A stretch of 64,000 nucleotides of DNA from Cohnella lupini (GCF_003386205.1 NZ_QRDY01000004.1:330525-394524); one strand, 5' to 3'. Numbered from the stretch's first letter, positions 50,821 through 59,870 are shown. Numbers and translations are program-made. The notes: generated by a model from the letters alone, not told the origin.

Positions 50821-51776
50821 TTACAGGTCGCCCGCACTAGACAGAATTGCTGCGGTATAGATCGGGCCGAGACCTTTAACTGAGCGAAGTTGGCCAGCTA
50901 TAGGAATCTCACCGAGTAAAGCTACGATTTTCCGTTCAATCTGTTCTAATATGCTAACGACGCGTTCGTATTCTTCTACTAAACGTTGTAAATCCTGTTT
51001 TGCCTCATCAAGCGCAGCAGTTTCTCCCACACTCATGCTCGCTTTAGAAATGAGTTCTGCTGCTTTCTGAATGCCAGTGGAACCGCCAGCTCGCTGCATA
51101 TATTTTCTCCAACCTGTAATTACCTCTGCCGTCGATTGACCTTTAAGATCAAGCGGAGACGGGAACGCTTTGAGGGTCGCTAACGATCGTGGACAGGTCC
51201 AATCTTGAAACACCGAGGCATATTCAGGGAAGAGAATATCCAGCCAACGGACAATTCGATTCTGCAAGCGAACGCTATCTGTGACCCAAAATTCTCGATC
51301 ACTCATCATGGTGCGCAACCTTTGAAAATTGGTCGCTTGACGGGAGTATTCATAGTAATAGCCACGGCTTACAACGTCTGCAATAACAAGTGCGTCCTTC
51401 GGATCACTCTTGGAAGGACAATTATCGCGGTTCTCCTTATTTCTTTTAGTGGTTGCAGGATTCACCTGCACCACATTAAAGCCTTTGTCTGCAAGCCAGT
51501 TCGCCAAGTTCCACCAATAGTGTCCGGTGGTTTCCATGCCAATGATGAGGCTACTTAGCCGGTGCTTTTGCCGCAATCCTTCCATCCACCGCCGTAGCTT
51601 TTCAAACCCCTCAATGGTATTACTAAAAGATAGATGTCGATTAGACAATACGATCCCCCGGTAGTTTGTAGCTTGTGCCACATCGGTCTCTTTTGCCATA
51701 TCGATACCTATAACAAGATGAGAAGCGGTAATTCGTTCAACGCGTTGATTTGTCCGTCTGATTGCTTAAACTTCAT
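50821..51776 (-). pseudogene. IS110-family transposase, frameshifted and truncated
   Basis: The DEDD domain is largely intact (SLIIGMETTGHYWWNLANWL, NPATTKRNKENRDNCPSKSD, PKDALVIADVVSRGYYYEYS), and the start of the Tnp_20 part is present (AGQLRSVKGLGPIYTAAIL). The ATG at 51776 behind AAGGAGG opens MKFKQSDG, the usual start of this group, but a one-base loss near 51755 puts the rest in another frame. At the 3' end GDL is followed by TAA and then only YAHG-like remnants, so the last 130 or so residues with the catalytic serine are gone. Not active as it stands. Confidence 0.85.
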
Positions 51777-51781
51777 AATAA

Positions 51782-51844
51782 GAGCGCCTCCTTGATGGTG
51801 TTGGGTTTCGAACCCGTGGACAAACCCATCATACCGAGGCGCTC
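51782..51844 (-). promoter_or_regulatory. Hairpin covering the IS110 transposase ribosome site
   Basis: GAGCGCCTC (51836-51844 on the opposite strand) pairs with GAGGCGCTC (51782-51790) around an inner GGGTT-CGA-AACCC hairpin. The AAGGAGG site of the transposase lies at and within the 3' arm. Many IS elements use such a stem to block translation from read-through transcripts. The same 5' non-coding stretch is where IS110-group elements encode their bridge RNA. Confidence 0.6.
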
Positions 51845-51978
51845 CTTTTTTGACAAAGGCCATTTCTTAGCCCTTACAGGAATGTTTAGAATTTCTGTGA
51901 ACGAATCTTTTGGAATTTTAATAGTGTCGGTGTAGATATCGCGCAGGAGATCCATTTTTCCGATGAGGCTTTAATGTA

Positions 51979-52623
51979 TCAAACTTGCTGCGAGAAGTGA
52001 CGTGCGAAGACTCGCTTGCGGCTCACCAACCAACCTGTTGCCAAAAAGAGGAGACCCTCGACAAAAAAAGTCATTCCTCCGAGGAAGAGGTAGCCGAGGA
52101 ATTTATCAAACGTGGGCTGGAAGAATGCAAGAATCAAATAGGCGCCGCCATAGAGGGCCATCCCCGCACCAAATACCCAGGTGGCAATGAACACCAACCA
52201 CCGTGCAACGCTCTGACTCTTTGGTCGCACGAAGGCTGCCACTATGCTAATGGCACACACGAGAGCGGTGAGCAGAGCCGCTCTTTGTTCTGCGGCGATA
52301 ACCCACTCATAGATGGCAAAACTGCTTAACGCTAGGTATGCCAACAGGAGGGTGAGGATTTGCAAGCGGCGTTGACTAATCCAACGAAACGGCCAAACCA
52401 ACGCCAGAGGCAACATCGCAATGGAAATGAACAAGAGCACCGAGATGGTGGAAGCGAGGAGGTAGATCCCATAATTGTTGGCAAACTGAGGTCGAACAAT
52501 GAAAGAACCTCCTCCAAAGAATAATAAGACATGGCCAGCAGCAAATAACAAACCCCAGGCACAGGCGGCGAATCCAATCCATTTCGTCAACGGTTTCATT
52601 GTAACGCTTATAGCATCATCCAT
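51979..52623 (-). CDS. Multi-pass membrane protein, last gene of the two-component-linked set
   Basis: 214 residues with about six hydrophobic helices and a start (PLTKWIGFAACAWGLLFAAGHVLLFFGG) that resembles the first helix of the larger neighbours. It lacks the CxxC motifs. AAGGAG is 10 bases before the ATG. It is the fourth membrane gene in a row behind a response regulator and sensor kinase. The IS110 remnant lies immediately downstream. Family not recognised. Confidence 0.75.
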   Translation of the reverse strand: MDDAISVTMKPLTKWIGFAACAWGLLFAAGHVLLFFGGGSFIVRPQFANNYGIYLLASTISVLLFISIAMLPLALVWPFRWISQRRLQILTLLLAYLALSSFAIYEWVIAAEQRAALLTALVCAISIVAAFVRPKSQSVARWLVFIATWVFGAGMALYGGAYLILAFFQPTFDKFLGYLFLGGMTFFVEGLLFLATGWLVSRKRVFARHFSQQV

Positions 52624-52662
52624 AGGACTGCATCTCCTTAAAAGCTTATTATATCGACAAAA

Positions 52663-53109
52663 TCAAAAACGATAGAGGACACAAAAAGAGTAGTCAGAAG
52701 AATAACTAAAATCAAATAGCCTACTGGCGGTTCCGTGAGCAATTAAAAAAGCAGTACAGATGAGGGTGGGGATTAAAATAATGAGCCGGTGGATCTTTCT
52801 CCCTCCAACAAACGGGATCCAATTGGGAACGACCCTTCCCCAAGGCTTGACGAGTGCAATCAAGACAAATCCACAGACCATGATGATGAGCCCAGCGATA
52901 TAACTTACCATGGCAAGCGTTTCAGGATTTATTGGTTGACCTGGAATCCCTATCGATCCACCTGCTGCTTGATAGAATCGAACGAAAACCGCATACAGGA
53001 CAGCCCAGACGCAACCAACGTAACCCGGCCATACTGATGTCTTTGTAAAGCGTTCAAAGGCATTCAATCTTTGCTCGGATGAAGCGTTATTGCTTACGCT
53101 TTGGTCCAT
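52663..53109 (-). CDS. Membrane protein, single-block relative of the neighbouring duplicated proteins
   Basis: 148 residues as read. SVWPGYVGCVWAVLYAVF and KPWGRVVPNWIPFVGGRKIH match blocks of the two larger neighbours. After about residue 130 the frame turns polar and ends, but the next frame reads PVGYLILVILLTTLFVSSIV, a helix, and stops at 52638 just before the next ribosome site. This points to a one-base shift near 52735. GGAGG precedes the ATG at 53109. Confidence 0.7.
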   Translation of the reverse strand: MDQSVSNNASSEQRLNAFERFTKTSVWPGYVGCVWAVLYAVFVRFYQAAGGSIGIPGQPINPETLAMVSYIAGLIIMVCGFVLIALVKPWGRVVPNWIPFVGGRKIHRLIILIPTLICTAFLIAHGTASRLFDFSYSSDYSFCVLYRF

Positions 53110-53131
53110 AATCTTTTGATCCTCCAATCAT

Positions 53132-54268
53132 TTAGAATTCTCCGCAGTGCAAGCACCGATCGCGTCTACGGTAATAGTAAGCAATTGATGCTCCTGCTAA
53201 TCCAATCCCCCAAAAAATAAAGAGAAATCCTGGTCCCGAGGCTCCCCAGTTCGCAAGAAAATCCTGGCTATCGAAGGAACCGTTCACGATCGCTTGTATC
53301 GTTGAAAACCACACTCCAATTCCAGCTATGGTGATTAAAGTTGAAATGATCAAAGCAGGAATAACCGCCGTCATAGGGTGAACCCGCTTGCCGGCTTTAA
53401 ACGGAAACCAACGGGGATAAACTTCACCCCATCGAGAGATCAGACCATGCATCAGGACTGCTCCAGCGAAATCCAAGGCGACCAATACCCAGGCTTGCCA
53501 AGGTAAATGATAATATCGAATCCCGTCATAGCTAAGTCCGAATTCTCCAAAGTATTCTTTAACCGGATATCCGAGAGAGATGCCGAAGTTCCACGCAAAG
53601 CGGGTCAATCCATAAGGTAAAGCAGCAATGATGGCGATCCATGATAATCGCTTGCACCATTTCATCGCAATCGCCACTCTCGTTGAATGGTCAATACCGG
53701 CTTTCCGACCACAGTTCGAACAAGCATGATTTATTTTCCGTCCATATGCCAACAGCGATGCTCCCCATAACAATCCGCCGATTAAACAGATTACCTGGTT
53801 CCATACTTGCCAATCGACTAAACCAAAGTAAAGCATGAGAGCATAGGCGAAATTTTGCAACAAACGAATATCGGGGATCACAAATAGTAAAATGATGCAC
53901 ATTATGGCCCCGAATGTAACAGGGATGGAACGGGAAACCTGCTTCCCCCATGACTGCACCATTGCCAGTGCCACCACCGCACCTGACAATCCAAGAAAAG
54001 CTATAATAGGCGCCGTTACCTCTGGCGTTATTCCGACTAGCATCGACATCGTTTCCCCGGCCATAGCCCTAGCATCATTAACTCCAAAGGGAAAACCAGC
54101 TCCACCAAGCGTCCAGAACAATCCGAGAGCCCCATACATTAAGGACCAGGCGGCTGCTGCATACGCAACCCACGCGGGCCACCTCCTCCAACAACGAAGG
54201 CTTTTGTCTGCAGTGTCAGGGATATAACCTTGTGTATTGTGCGAAAGTTGTCCTCCCCTAGTATTCAT
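53132..54268 (-). CDS. Eight-helix membrane protein with internal duplication and two CxxC motifs
   Basis: 378 residues. Two similar halves each hold about four transmembrane helices and end in a basic stretch with CxxC: AYGRKINHACSNCGRK (Cys183, Cys186) and AYYYRRRDRCLHCGEF (Cys372, Cys375). The first helix carries WPAWVAYAAAAWSLMYG, and FWTLGGAGFPFG follows. The CxxC pairs may together hold a zinc ion or a redox pair on the inner face. Paralogue of the gene upstream (7-base gap). Start at 54268 behind AAGGAG. I know no assigned function for this family. Confidence 0.8.
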   Translation of the reverse strand: MNTRGGQLSHNTQGYIPDTADKSLRCWRRWPAWVAYAAAAWSLMYGALGLFWTLGGAGFPFGVNDARAMAGETMSMLVGITPEVTAPIIAFLGLSGAVVALAMVQSWGKQVSRSIPVTFGAIMCIILLFVIPDIRLLQNFAYALMLYFGLVDWQVWNQVICLIGGLLWGASLLAYGRKINHACSNCGRKAGIDHSTRVAIAMKWCKRLSWIAIIAALPYGLTRFAWNFGISLGYPVKEYFGEFGLSYDGIRYYHLPWQAWVLVALDFAGAVLMHGLISRWGEVYPRWFPFKAGKRVHPMTAVIPALIISTLITIAGIGVWFSTIQAIVNGSFDSQDFLANWGASGPGFLFIFWGIGLAGASIAYYYRRRDRCLHCGEF

Positions 54269-54275
54269 CACTTTA

Positions 54276-55340
54276 TCACTCTCCTTGACCGCAATGCATA
54301 CAGCGGCCACGTCTGCGGTAATAGTAGGCAAGCGTCGCGGCTCCCAATGCAAGCCCCCACAATGGCCAAAGAAGAGATGGCGCAAAGGTTCCGATGTTGC
54401 CTGGATCAAACGCACCCGAGAGAAATCCTCGCCAAATCATCAAACCAGCCTCTATAGTAAGTACAGACATAATGGAAGCCGGAATGATGGCAAGTGCGGG
54501 TGGAACTTTTTTGCCGGACAAGCCCAGCGTCCACCGTGGAAAGACTTCCCCCCAAGGCCGAATAAGTCCGTATGTGAGAACTGAGCCTCCTATTTCAATA
54601 AGGCCCAGAGCAGCTCCAAACCACCAAATACCCGGGAATTCGTCATTCATGCTGTGAAGAAATTCACTGCTGACCAGCAGTGGAATATCAAATGCCCAAG
54701 CAATTCTTGTTATTGTATACACCATGGGGATGAAGACAGCAATCAGCGTGACCCATCTGCCCCACTTGGCTGCGGCTGCCGGCTCTGTCCATCCGGCAAC
54801 GCCTTTTTCCGTTCTTCCGCAATTTTCACAAGCGAAATGGACTCGCCTCTGATATGCAATGGCGGTTAATACCCATAGAAATCCCCCGATGATGCAGAGA
54901 AACTGGTTGAGTATACTCCAGTTTATAATACTGAATTTAAGAACGAAGACGTAGGCAACGCTGCCGAGTGTACGATAATCAGGAACGACCAGAAGAAGCA
55001 ATATCGCTAAGAGCCAAGCATAAGCTGAAAGAGCCAGTCGAAGACTGCCTGCATGTCTCCGGCGTGTCAGAGTCATCATTAAGCAAACCACTGCCCCCAA
55101 TAGGCCCATAATTGCGATAACAGGGGCTGCCGTCTCTATGCGTACATATCCGAGTGCCGAGTACTCAGGATTTGGGTCATGACCGTGGCCAAACGGAAAT
55201 CCTTCCCCTCCCAATGTCCAATAAACACCTAGCAGACCATAAAGTAGTGACCAGACAGCCGCTGCATACCCGATCCACTGCGGCCAATGCGACAGCCTAA
55301 TTGATCTGATAGAAATTTGGTGTTTAGCAGTAGAATGCAT
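54276..55340 (-). CDS. Eight-helix membrane protein with internal duplication and two CxxC motifs (paralogue)
   Basis: 354 residues with the same plan as its neighbour: first helix WPQWIGYAAAVWSLLYG, then YWTLGGEGFPFG, four helices, CENCGR (Cys171, Cys174), four more helices including RPWGEVFPRW, and a terminal CMHCG (Cys347, Cys350). AGGAGG precedes the ATG at 55340. It is the first membrane gene after the sensor kinase, 124 bases downstream, long enough for its own promoter. A response-regulator target is plausible. Function unknown. Confidence 0.82.
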   Translation of the reverse strand: MHSTAKHQISIRSIRLSHWPQWIGYAAAVWSLLYGLLGVYWTLGGEGFPFGHGHDPNPEYSALGYVRIETAAPVIAIMGLLGAVVCLMMTLTRRRHAGSLRLALSAYAWLLAILLLLVVPDYRTLGSVAYVFVLKFSIINWSILNQFLCIIGGFLWVLTAIAYQRRVHFACENCGRTEKGVAGWTEPAAAAKWGRWVTLIAVFIPMVYTITRIAWAFDIPLLVSSEFLHSMNDEFPGIWWFGAALGLIEIGGSVLTYGLIRPWGEVFPRWTLGLSGKKVPPALAIIPASIMSVLTIEAGLMIWRGFLSGAFDPGNIGTFAPSLLWPLWGLALGAATLAYYYRRRGRCMHCGQGE

Positions 55341-55464
55341 AATAAAAAACCTCCTGTTTTGCTTTGCGGTACCCTTGAAAGAATGAGCCGACAAAGATCG
55401 GTCTGATGTCTTTCATTATAGGGATCGCAAATAAACACGAGGTAAACGGAAACACAACTCCAAC

Positions 55465-56526
55465 TTAATTCCCCGCTAAGGGCAGCTGAATCGAAATCGA
55501 AGTTCCTTTATTGATCTGACTTATCACGTTCATTTTTCCACCATGCGCTTCGATAAGCTGTCTGGCAATGGATAATCCCAATCCCGATCGTCCTTGAGAC
55601 GATGTAGCGTTTTCCCCTTTTGACAGCGAATCGTTAATACCAATACCGTTATCCACTACATCAATTTCCGCAATCCGATCGCCACCACGCTTAATGTGAA
55701 CCACGATTTCGGTTCCTTCCGGATTATGGACAATCGCATTAACAAGTAGATTTCGCAGAGCTCTCATTAGCAGCTTCGAGTCGCAAGATACGACAAGCCC
55801 TAACGTCTCCGACGAATCCAGCATAAGAGAATAGCCGGACGCCCAAGGTGCACTGCTGACATCAGCCAATGTTCTGCGTACAAGCTCAATGAGATCTACT
55901 TCGTTCAATTTAATCGGAATTTGCGTATGGATATTTTCATTCAGATCTTGGACAAGTTCCTGGAGGTGTGCGGCCTTCTGCCCGATAACAGACTGAAACT
56001 CCTTCTGTTCCGCTTCACTCCACTGGTACCCCGGATTAAGCAGCATCGCGGAATACCCGGAAATGTAAGTTAGCGGCGTTTTCAAGTCATGGGATATGCC
56101 CTGAATCCATTCTTGTTTAACTTGCTCCGACTTAAGTTTGTCCTGATGATTTTCTTTAAGTGTATTTGTAAGTAACAGCAGGTGATCATACAGTTCTTTA
56201 TAGAGCGCATAAGGCCGTTTGAGGGTGTCATTTTTCCGGGAGTGGATGGCAATCCAGCTTTCGGGCACCTCATAATTCCCGTTAGCCAGTTGTCTGATCC
56301 ATACGATCATCCCGTAAATCGGTTTTCCTAAGTACCACCCGATAAGCAGTAACGTGAACAGGAAGAAAAAGCCGGCCACCACTAATCCATACAATTCCAA
56401 ACCATCAGAATTTTTAGCGTTTGGCCAAAAAAGCTCTAAAGTCACGAACAAGACCAACTGTACACTTAGGGAAAAAATAACAACTACCAATAATAGCAGC
56501 AGTGCAATTCGAATCATGAAACTCAT
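55465..56526 (-). CDS. Sensor histidine kinase with a very short extracytoplasmic loop
   Basis: 353 residues. Two N-terminal helices (about 5-30 and 47-67) are joined by only about 16 residues (FWPNAKNSDGLELYG), the layout of intramembrane-sensing kinases. A linker leads to the H box QGISHDLKTPLTYISGY, the N box RNLLVNAIVHN, G1 DNGIGI and G2 GLGLSIARQLIEAHGG. Its ATG overlaps the regulator stop by 4 bases (ATGA). Kinases of this type often monitor a partner transporter or membrane protein, which fits the four membrane genes downstream. Confidence 0.92.
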   Translation of the reverse strand: MSFMIRIALLLLLVVVIFSLSVQLVLFVTLELFWPNAKNSDGLELYGLVVAGFFFLFTLLLIGWYLGKPIYGMIVWIRQLANGNYEVPESWIAIHSRKNDTLKRPYALYKELYDHLLLLTNTLKENHQDKLKSEQVKQEWIQGISHDLKTPLTYISGYSAMLLNPGYQWSEAEQKEFQSVIGQKAAHLQELVQDLNENIHTQIPIKLNEVDLIELVRRTLADVSSAPWASGYSLMLDSSETLGLVVSCDSKLLMRALRNLLVNAIVHNPEGTEIVVHIKRGGDRIAEIDVVDNGIGINDSLSKGENATSSQGRSGLGLSIARQLIEAHGGKMNVISQINKGTSISIQLPLAGN

Positions 56527-57245
56527 AGCTTTTTCCTATCGACAGGGGCAACGAACTTGTACCCGATCCCTCTTAGCGTCTTGAGGATTTGAGGATCCGA
56601 TGGGTCTTTTTCAATCTTCTTCCGTAGTCTGGAGATGTGGATAACGACAGTCTTCTCATCCCCTTGCACCATCGAGCCCCATACTTGCTCGTAAAGCTGT
56701 TGCGCAGTAAATACGCGGTTAGGATGCTTGCAGAAATACTGCAACAGTTCGAATTCCTTGGCTGGACACGGCACGTCTATCCCATCTACGATAAGCTCTC
56801 CGGTCGTTGGATTTACAGTAAAAATATCGTATTCGTATACCTCTTCAGCGTGATTTGGTTCCGCTGACGAATAAACTGATATTCTTCGAAGTTGAGCATG
56901 TATACGGGCTGTAAGTTCCATCGGGTTGAATGGTTTCGTTATATAATCATCGCCGCCAAGGCACAGGCCTTGCAGCTTATCCAAGTCACTTGAACGGGCA
57001 GTAAGAAATAAGATTGGAGCATGCGTAATTTTACGCAACTCCGTGCATAGGGCAAAACCATCCATATCCGGGAGCATGACATCCAGCACGATTAGTTTAT
57101 ATTGAGCGCGGCAAACAGCCTGTAGAGCTTCAGCCGCCGTGAGTGCTTTGGTGATAAACGCAAAACCCTCTTTACGAAGCAGACTCTCCAGCATAACCAG
57201 AAGGCCTTCCTCATCATCGATCAGCAATATCCTCTCTTCTCTCAA
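56523..57245 (-). CDS. OmpR-family response regulator
   Basis: 240 residues. Receiver domain with the acidic pair DDEEG near residue 10, phospho-acceptor Asp in VLDVMLPDMDGF and the KPF lysine; winged-helix output domain with ELLQYFCKHPNRVFTAQQLY and TVVIHISRLRKKIE. The start is a TTG at 57245 with AAGGAG nine bases upstream. Forms an overlapping pair with the kinase. Confidence 0.93.
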   Translation of the reverse strand: MREERILLIDDEEGLLVMLESLLRKEGFAFITKALTAAEALQAVCRAQYKLIVLDVMLPDMDGFALCTELRKITHAPILFLTARSSDLDKLQGLCLGGDDYITKPFNPMELTARIHAQLRRISVYSSAEPNHAEEVYEYDIFTVNPTTGELIVDGIDVPCPAKEFELLQYFCKHPNRVFTAQQLYEQVWGSMVQGDEKTVVIHISRLRKKIEKDPSDPQILKTLRGIGYKFVAPVDRKKL

Positions 57246-57357
57246 AATGCAATTCTCCTTTGCATAGAAATATTACTTTACGAAATGTGTGCCGCATTGC
57301 TACGTACCTAGCTGTGAGTGGTAGTATCATCGCCTCGGGCACGATATCGTGTGTGCG

Positions 57358-57960
57358 CTACTCAGATCGAAGTCGGATTGATGAGAGTAAGCGGCGCATT
57401 CCAACCACGTGCCCGCCCGTACCAATGACGATCAGTCGGTAGAGGCCGCCTGCCAGGCCGGGAAAGGCAGCTCGAGTTTCGGCGCGTAACCGTGATCGAC
57501 CCGGACTGACGTTTTCGAGGCGAAAGATCAGTGCGTAGGACGAGAAACGATGGCACCCCTCGAGAACCAGCTCACGTCCCGGGACCGCAACAACTACCCG
57601 AAAACCGGGCAACGTCGAGCCCTCTGCAAGGGGCCGTGGCCCAGACGCGGTGCAATCGGTGGATCCAACCAGTCGCGCATAGCTGGCCATACCAGGACGC
57701 GAGAAGAATCGGTCTAGTTTTTCGCCCAATCTAAGCCAGACGTCGTCGGCCCCCGCCGCAATAACAGTAGAGTGCTCATCGAGGAACGGCAACGAAGCGA
57801 TGTGCATCATAGCCTCAGTAAGGTCCGGTCGCGGTTTGCAAGCTGTAGTATGACAGGATCTTCGGCCCTCGAAGCTTTGTTCTCTTCCTCGTCCTCTTAA
57901 TATGCTGGCAACTAGAAGAAAAATTACGGCAACAAAAATAAAGATCAATAAAATATGCAT
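57358..57960 (-). CDS. Membrane-anchored SRPBCC-like protein, GC-rich, probably acquired
   Basis: 200 residues: one N-terminal helix (HILLIFIFVAVIFLLVASIL) and a soluble domain with ADDVWLRLGEKLDRF, LPGFRVVVAVPGRELVLEG and YRLIVIGTGGHVVGMRRLL, reminiscent of the START/SRPBCC (polyketide cyclase-like) proteins common in actinobacteria. The soluble part is visibly richer in G and C than all neighbours, whereas the helix part is AT-rich, so it may be a transferred domain joined to a local leader. AGGGGAG precedes the ATG at 57960. Confidence 0.65.
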   Translation of the reverse strand: MHILLIFIFVAVIFLLVASILRGRGREQSFEGRRSCHTTACKPRPDLTEAMMHIASLPFLDEHSTVIAAGADDVWLRLGEKLDRFFSRPGMASYARLVGSTDCTASGPRPLAEGSTLPGFRVVVAVPGRELVLEGCHRFSSYALIFRLENVSPGRSRLRAETRAAFPGLAGGLYRLIVIGTGGHVVGMRRLLSSIRLRSE

Positions 57961-58290
57961 ATCGAGGCTCCCCTGCACGGTTTGCACGCTTCCCTTTTAT
58001 TTCCAGTATATCAAAATCACATTCCCATTTGTTTGTTTTTCTATTATATAAGGACTCATTGCAGCTTCAGGTGCCTCTTGCTGTGATCGGCTTAGCGTTT
58101 CTATTTATTACGCAAATATTTCCATATCTCACTTAGTTAGCTTAGTCTTTTTTCCTCCACAAACCTCCAGAACAAGGTATGAAACCACTCTCCGCATAAA
58201 ATGACGTATGTTTTGAGTCGTAGGTCAAAGTTACAATTTCCAACCCGACACGCTCCTGCCGGACCGAGGGGCGAATGCCCCGATGCGTAA
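57961..58290. other. 330-bp stretch without a gene
   Basis: AT-rich at first. A degenerate end of the intergenic repeat is seen near 58090-58150 (ATTACGC, then TTAGTTAGCTTAGTC). Near 58230-58290 the sequence leads into the IS110 remnant. Confidence 0.5.
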
Positions 58291-58650
58291 GCGGCTACCA
58301 TCCATGCCGAGATTGGCGATATAAAAAGGTTCCCTTCCGTTAAACAGTTGACCGCTTTTGCAGGGCTGGATTCATCTGTTTACGAGTCGGGAACCTTTAA
58401 GGCCAATCAGAATCGCATTTCAAAGAGGGGCTCAACGTACCTCCGTACCGCTTTGTTTCAAGCTACCGTTGCCGGAATCTCGAAGCAAGTTAACGGTCCG
58501 AGAAATGAAATTCTATCGCGACATTACCAGTTAAAACGCTCGCAAGACAAGCTAGCAAAAGTCGCCATTGTCGCTACTGTAAACAAGCTTTTACGCATGA
58601 TTTTCGGCGTCTGGAGCGGAAATACGCCATTTAACACATCTGGCAATTAG
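58291..58650 (+). pseudogene. 3' remnant of a second, different IS110-type transposase
   Basis: The plus-strand frame from 58291 reads AATIHAEIGDIKRFPS, QLTAFAGLDSSVYESGTF, KRGSTYLRTALFQATVAGIS and AKVAIVATVNKLLRMIFGVW, the Tnp_20 half of an IS110-family transposase including the conserved serine region, ending in a normal stop. A TAA directly upstream and the lack of the DEDD domain show that only the 3' third is left. Confidence 0.85.
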
Positions 58651-58764
58651 ATATTAGGAACATTTTACCATATGCCTTCTAATTCCGGGAAGGCTTATTT
58701 GAGTGCGTCGTTTTGTGTCATACGGTTGCGCAGGAAACCTCTGTATTGACTTTGATTAGCTGGT

Positions 58765-59532
58765 TTAGCCGAAGGAAGTTCTGGAAGCAGCCATTGTATT
58801 TAAGGCGTTCTCAAAATAGCTATATACTTCATCTGCAATTCCAAGAAACTCTTCAACATGTACATGACTATCCAAGTAACAAGCATACAGATAATCAACT
58901 AAAGCGGAGTCAATCTCACAATAGTCTAAAATGGTATCTTTCATCTTAATAATGTCATCTTGCCATACACCTGTATCTTCTAAAACCAAAGAGTATAATG
59001 CACGAATTAATCTCTTAGAATATCCTTTAATATATCTAGTTTTCAATGTGTTATCACTAGCATTAGAAAGTAAACTATGTATACGATCCACTTCCTCCTT
59101 GGTCTCTGTATTTAAGTCTAAAATGAACTCTGGAGAAATAATTATCGGTGGCACTCTTTCACCAACGTCATGACCATACATGCAAACACAAATTATCTTA
59201 ATCCAAAAACCCCACTCATTCGGTTTACTTAATACATCGTCAATCGAGCAAATTGTCGTATCAATCTTAGTTAATACTGGATATTCTCCCAAAAGCCTGT
59301 CTTTAATATTTGACAATCTTTCGTAATCAATATCTTTGGGATTTACACATACAATAGTAAAGTCTGCATCTGACTTAAAAGGTCTAGCAGTTCCTTTTGG
59401 AATCGAGCCACACATATAAATGCTATGAATCTTACCTTTAAATTCGGTAAGTATATTATCTATATACTTATCAACAAAATCCTTATATTCACTTTGCATT
59501 ACAATTCTTTTTATAACTTTTTCTAATATCAT
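58765..59532 (-). CDS. Nucleotidyltransferase, aminoglycoside-adenylyltransferase-like
   Basis: 255 residues. The nucleotidyltransferase signature CGSIPKGTARPFKSDADF (GS...SDxD) is near residue 42, and a helical C-terminal half with TRYIKGYSKRLIRALYSLV follows, as in ANT(9)/ANT(4)-type or MNT-like enzymes. AGGAGGAG precedes the ATG. More AT-rich than neighbours, single gene, followed upstream by two structured repeats. An antibiotic-modifying role is possible, not shown; an orphan antitoxin-type nucleotidyltransferase is the alternative. Confidence 0.82.
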   Translation of the reverse strand: MILEKVIKRIVMQSEYKDFVDKYIDNILTEFKGKIHSIYMCGSIPKGTARPFKSDADFTIVCVNPKDIDYERLSNIKDRLLGEYPVLTKIDTTICSIDDVLSKPNEWGFWIKIICVCMYGHDVGERVPPIIISPEFILDLNTETKEEVDRIHSLLSNASDNTLKTRYIKGYSKRLIRALYSLVLEDTGVWQDDIIKMKDTILDYCEIDSALVDYLYACYLDSHVHVEEFLGIADEVYSYFENALNTMAASRTSFG

Positions 59533-59574
59533 ATAGACTCCTCCTAAACATATAAGAACTTCTTTCGGCTAACG

Positions 59575-59682
59575 TTCTCGAATTCTCGACGTCCGACGGA
59601 GTCGGATGTGTCCGGCTGAATCTACTACCTGGCTTCTCAACTTCGAGGGCGTAGCCCGAAGCGTGATTGCGGTGTTAGCCGA
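59575..59682. repeat. 108-bp three-hairpin palindromic element
   Basis: TCGGCTAAC (59575-59583) and its exact inverse GTTAGCCGA (59674-59682) close an element containing GTCCGAC-GGA-GTCGGAT and CTTCGAGGGC-GTA-GCCCGAAG. The fold resembles an integron attC site in outline, but the end sequences do not fit RYYYAAC/GTTRRRY exactly. Confidence 0.6.
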
Positions 59683-59775
59683 TGCTTCCTCTTCTTAGAG
59701 TTACCCACCGAATATGTCTTGATCTACTTATGCCCTTATCCGTTCTTGACCTTTATATGCCCTATTCGCGAAGTT

Positions 59776-59870
59776 ATTGAACAATCATGCCCGTTAGTTG
59801 AGAAGACGACAGCCGAAACACTGGTTGCCATCTTCTCATGATTATTGCGCTATCGATATCCGTTAGTTTA
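59776..59870. repeat. Intergenic repeat, CCGTTAGTT family, full copy
   Basis: Left end TTGAACAATCATGCCCGTTA, central stem GAGAAGA/TCTTCTC, right end TTGCGCTATCGATATCCGTT followed by AGTTTA. The two CCGTTAGTT boxes (59790-59798 and 59860-59868) are direct, not inverted, repeats. Confidence 0.7.

Noticed and set aside
59575..59870. Integron attC sites
   Set aside because: End sequences do not satisfy RYYYAAC/GTTRRRY, the boxes in the second element are direct rather than inverted, and no integrase is in the window. Kept as structured repeats only.
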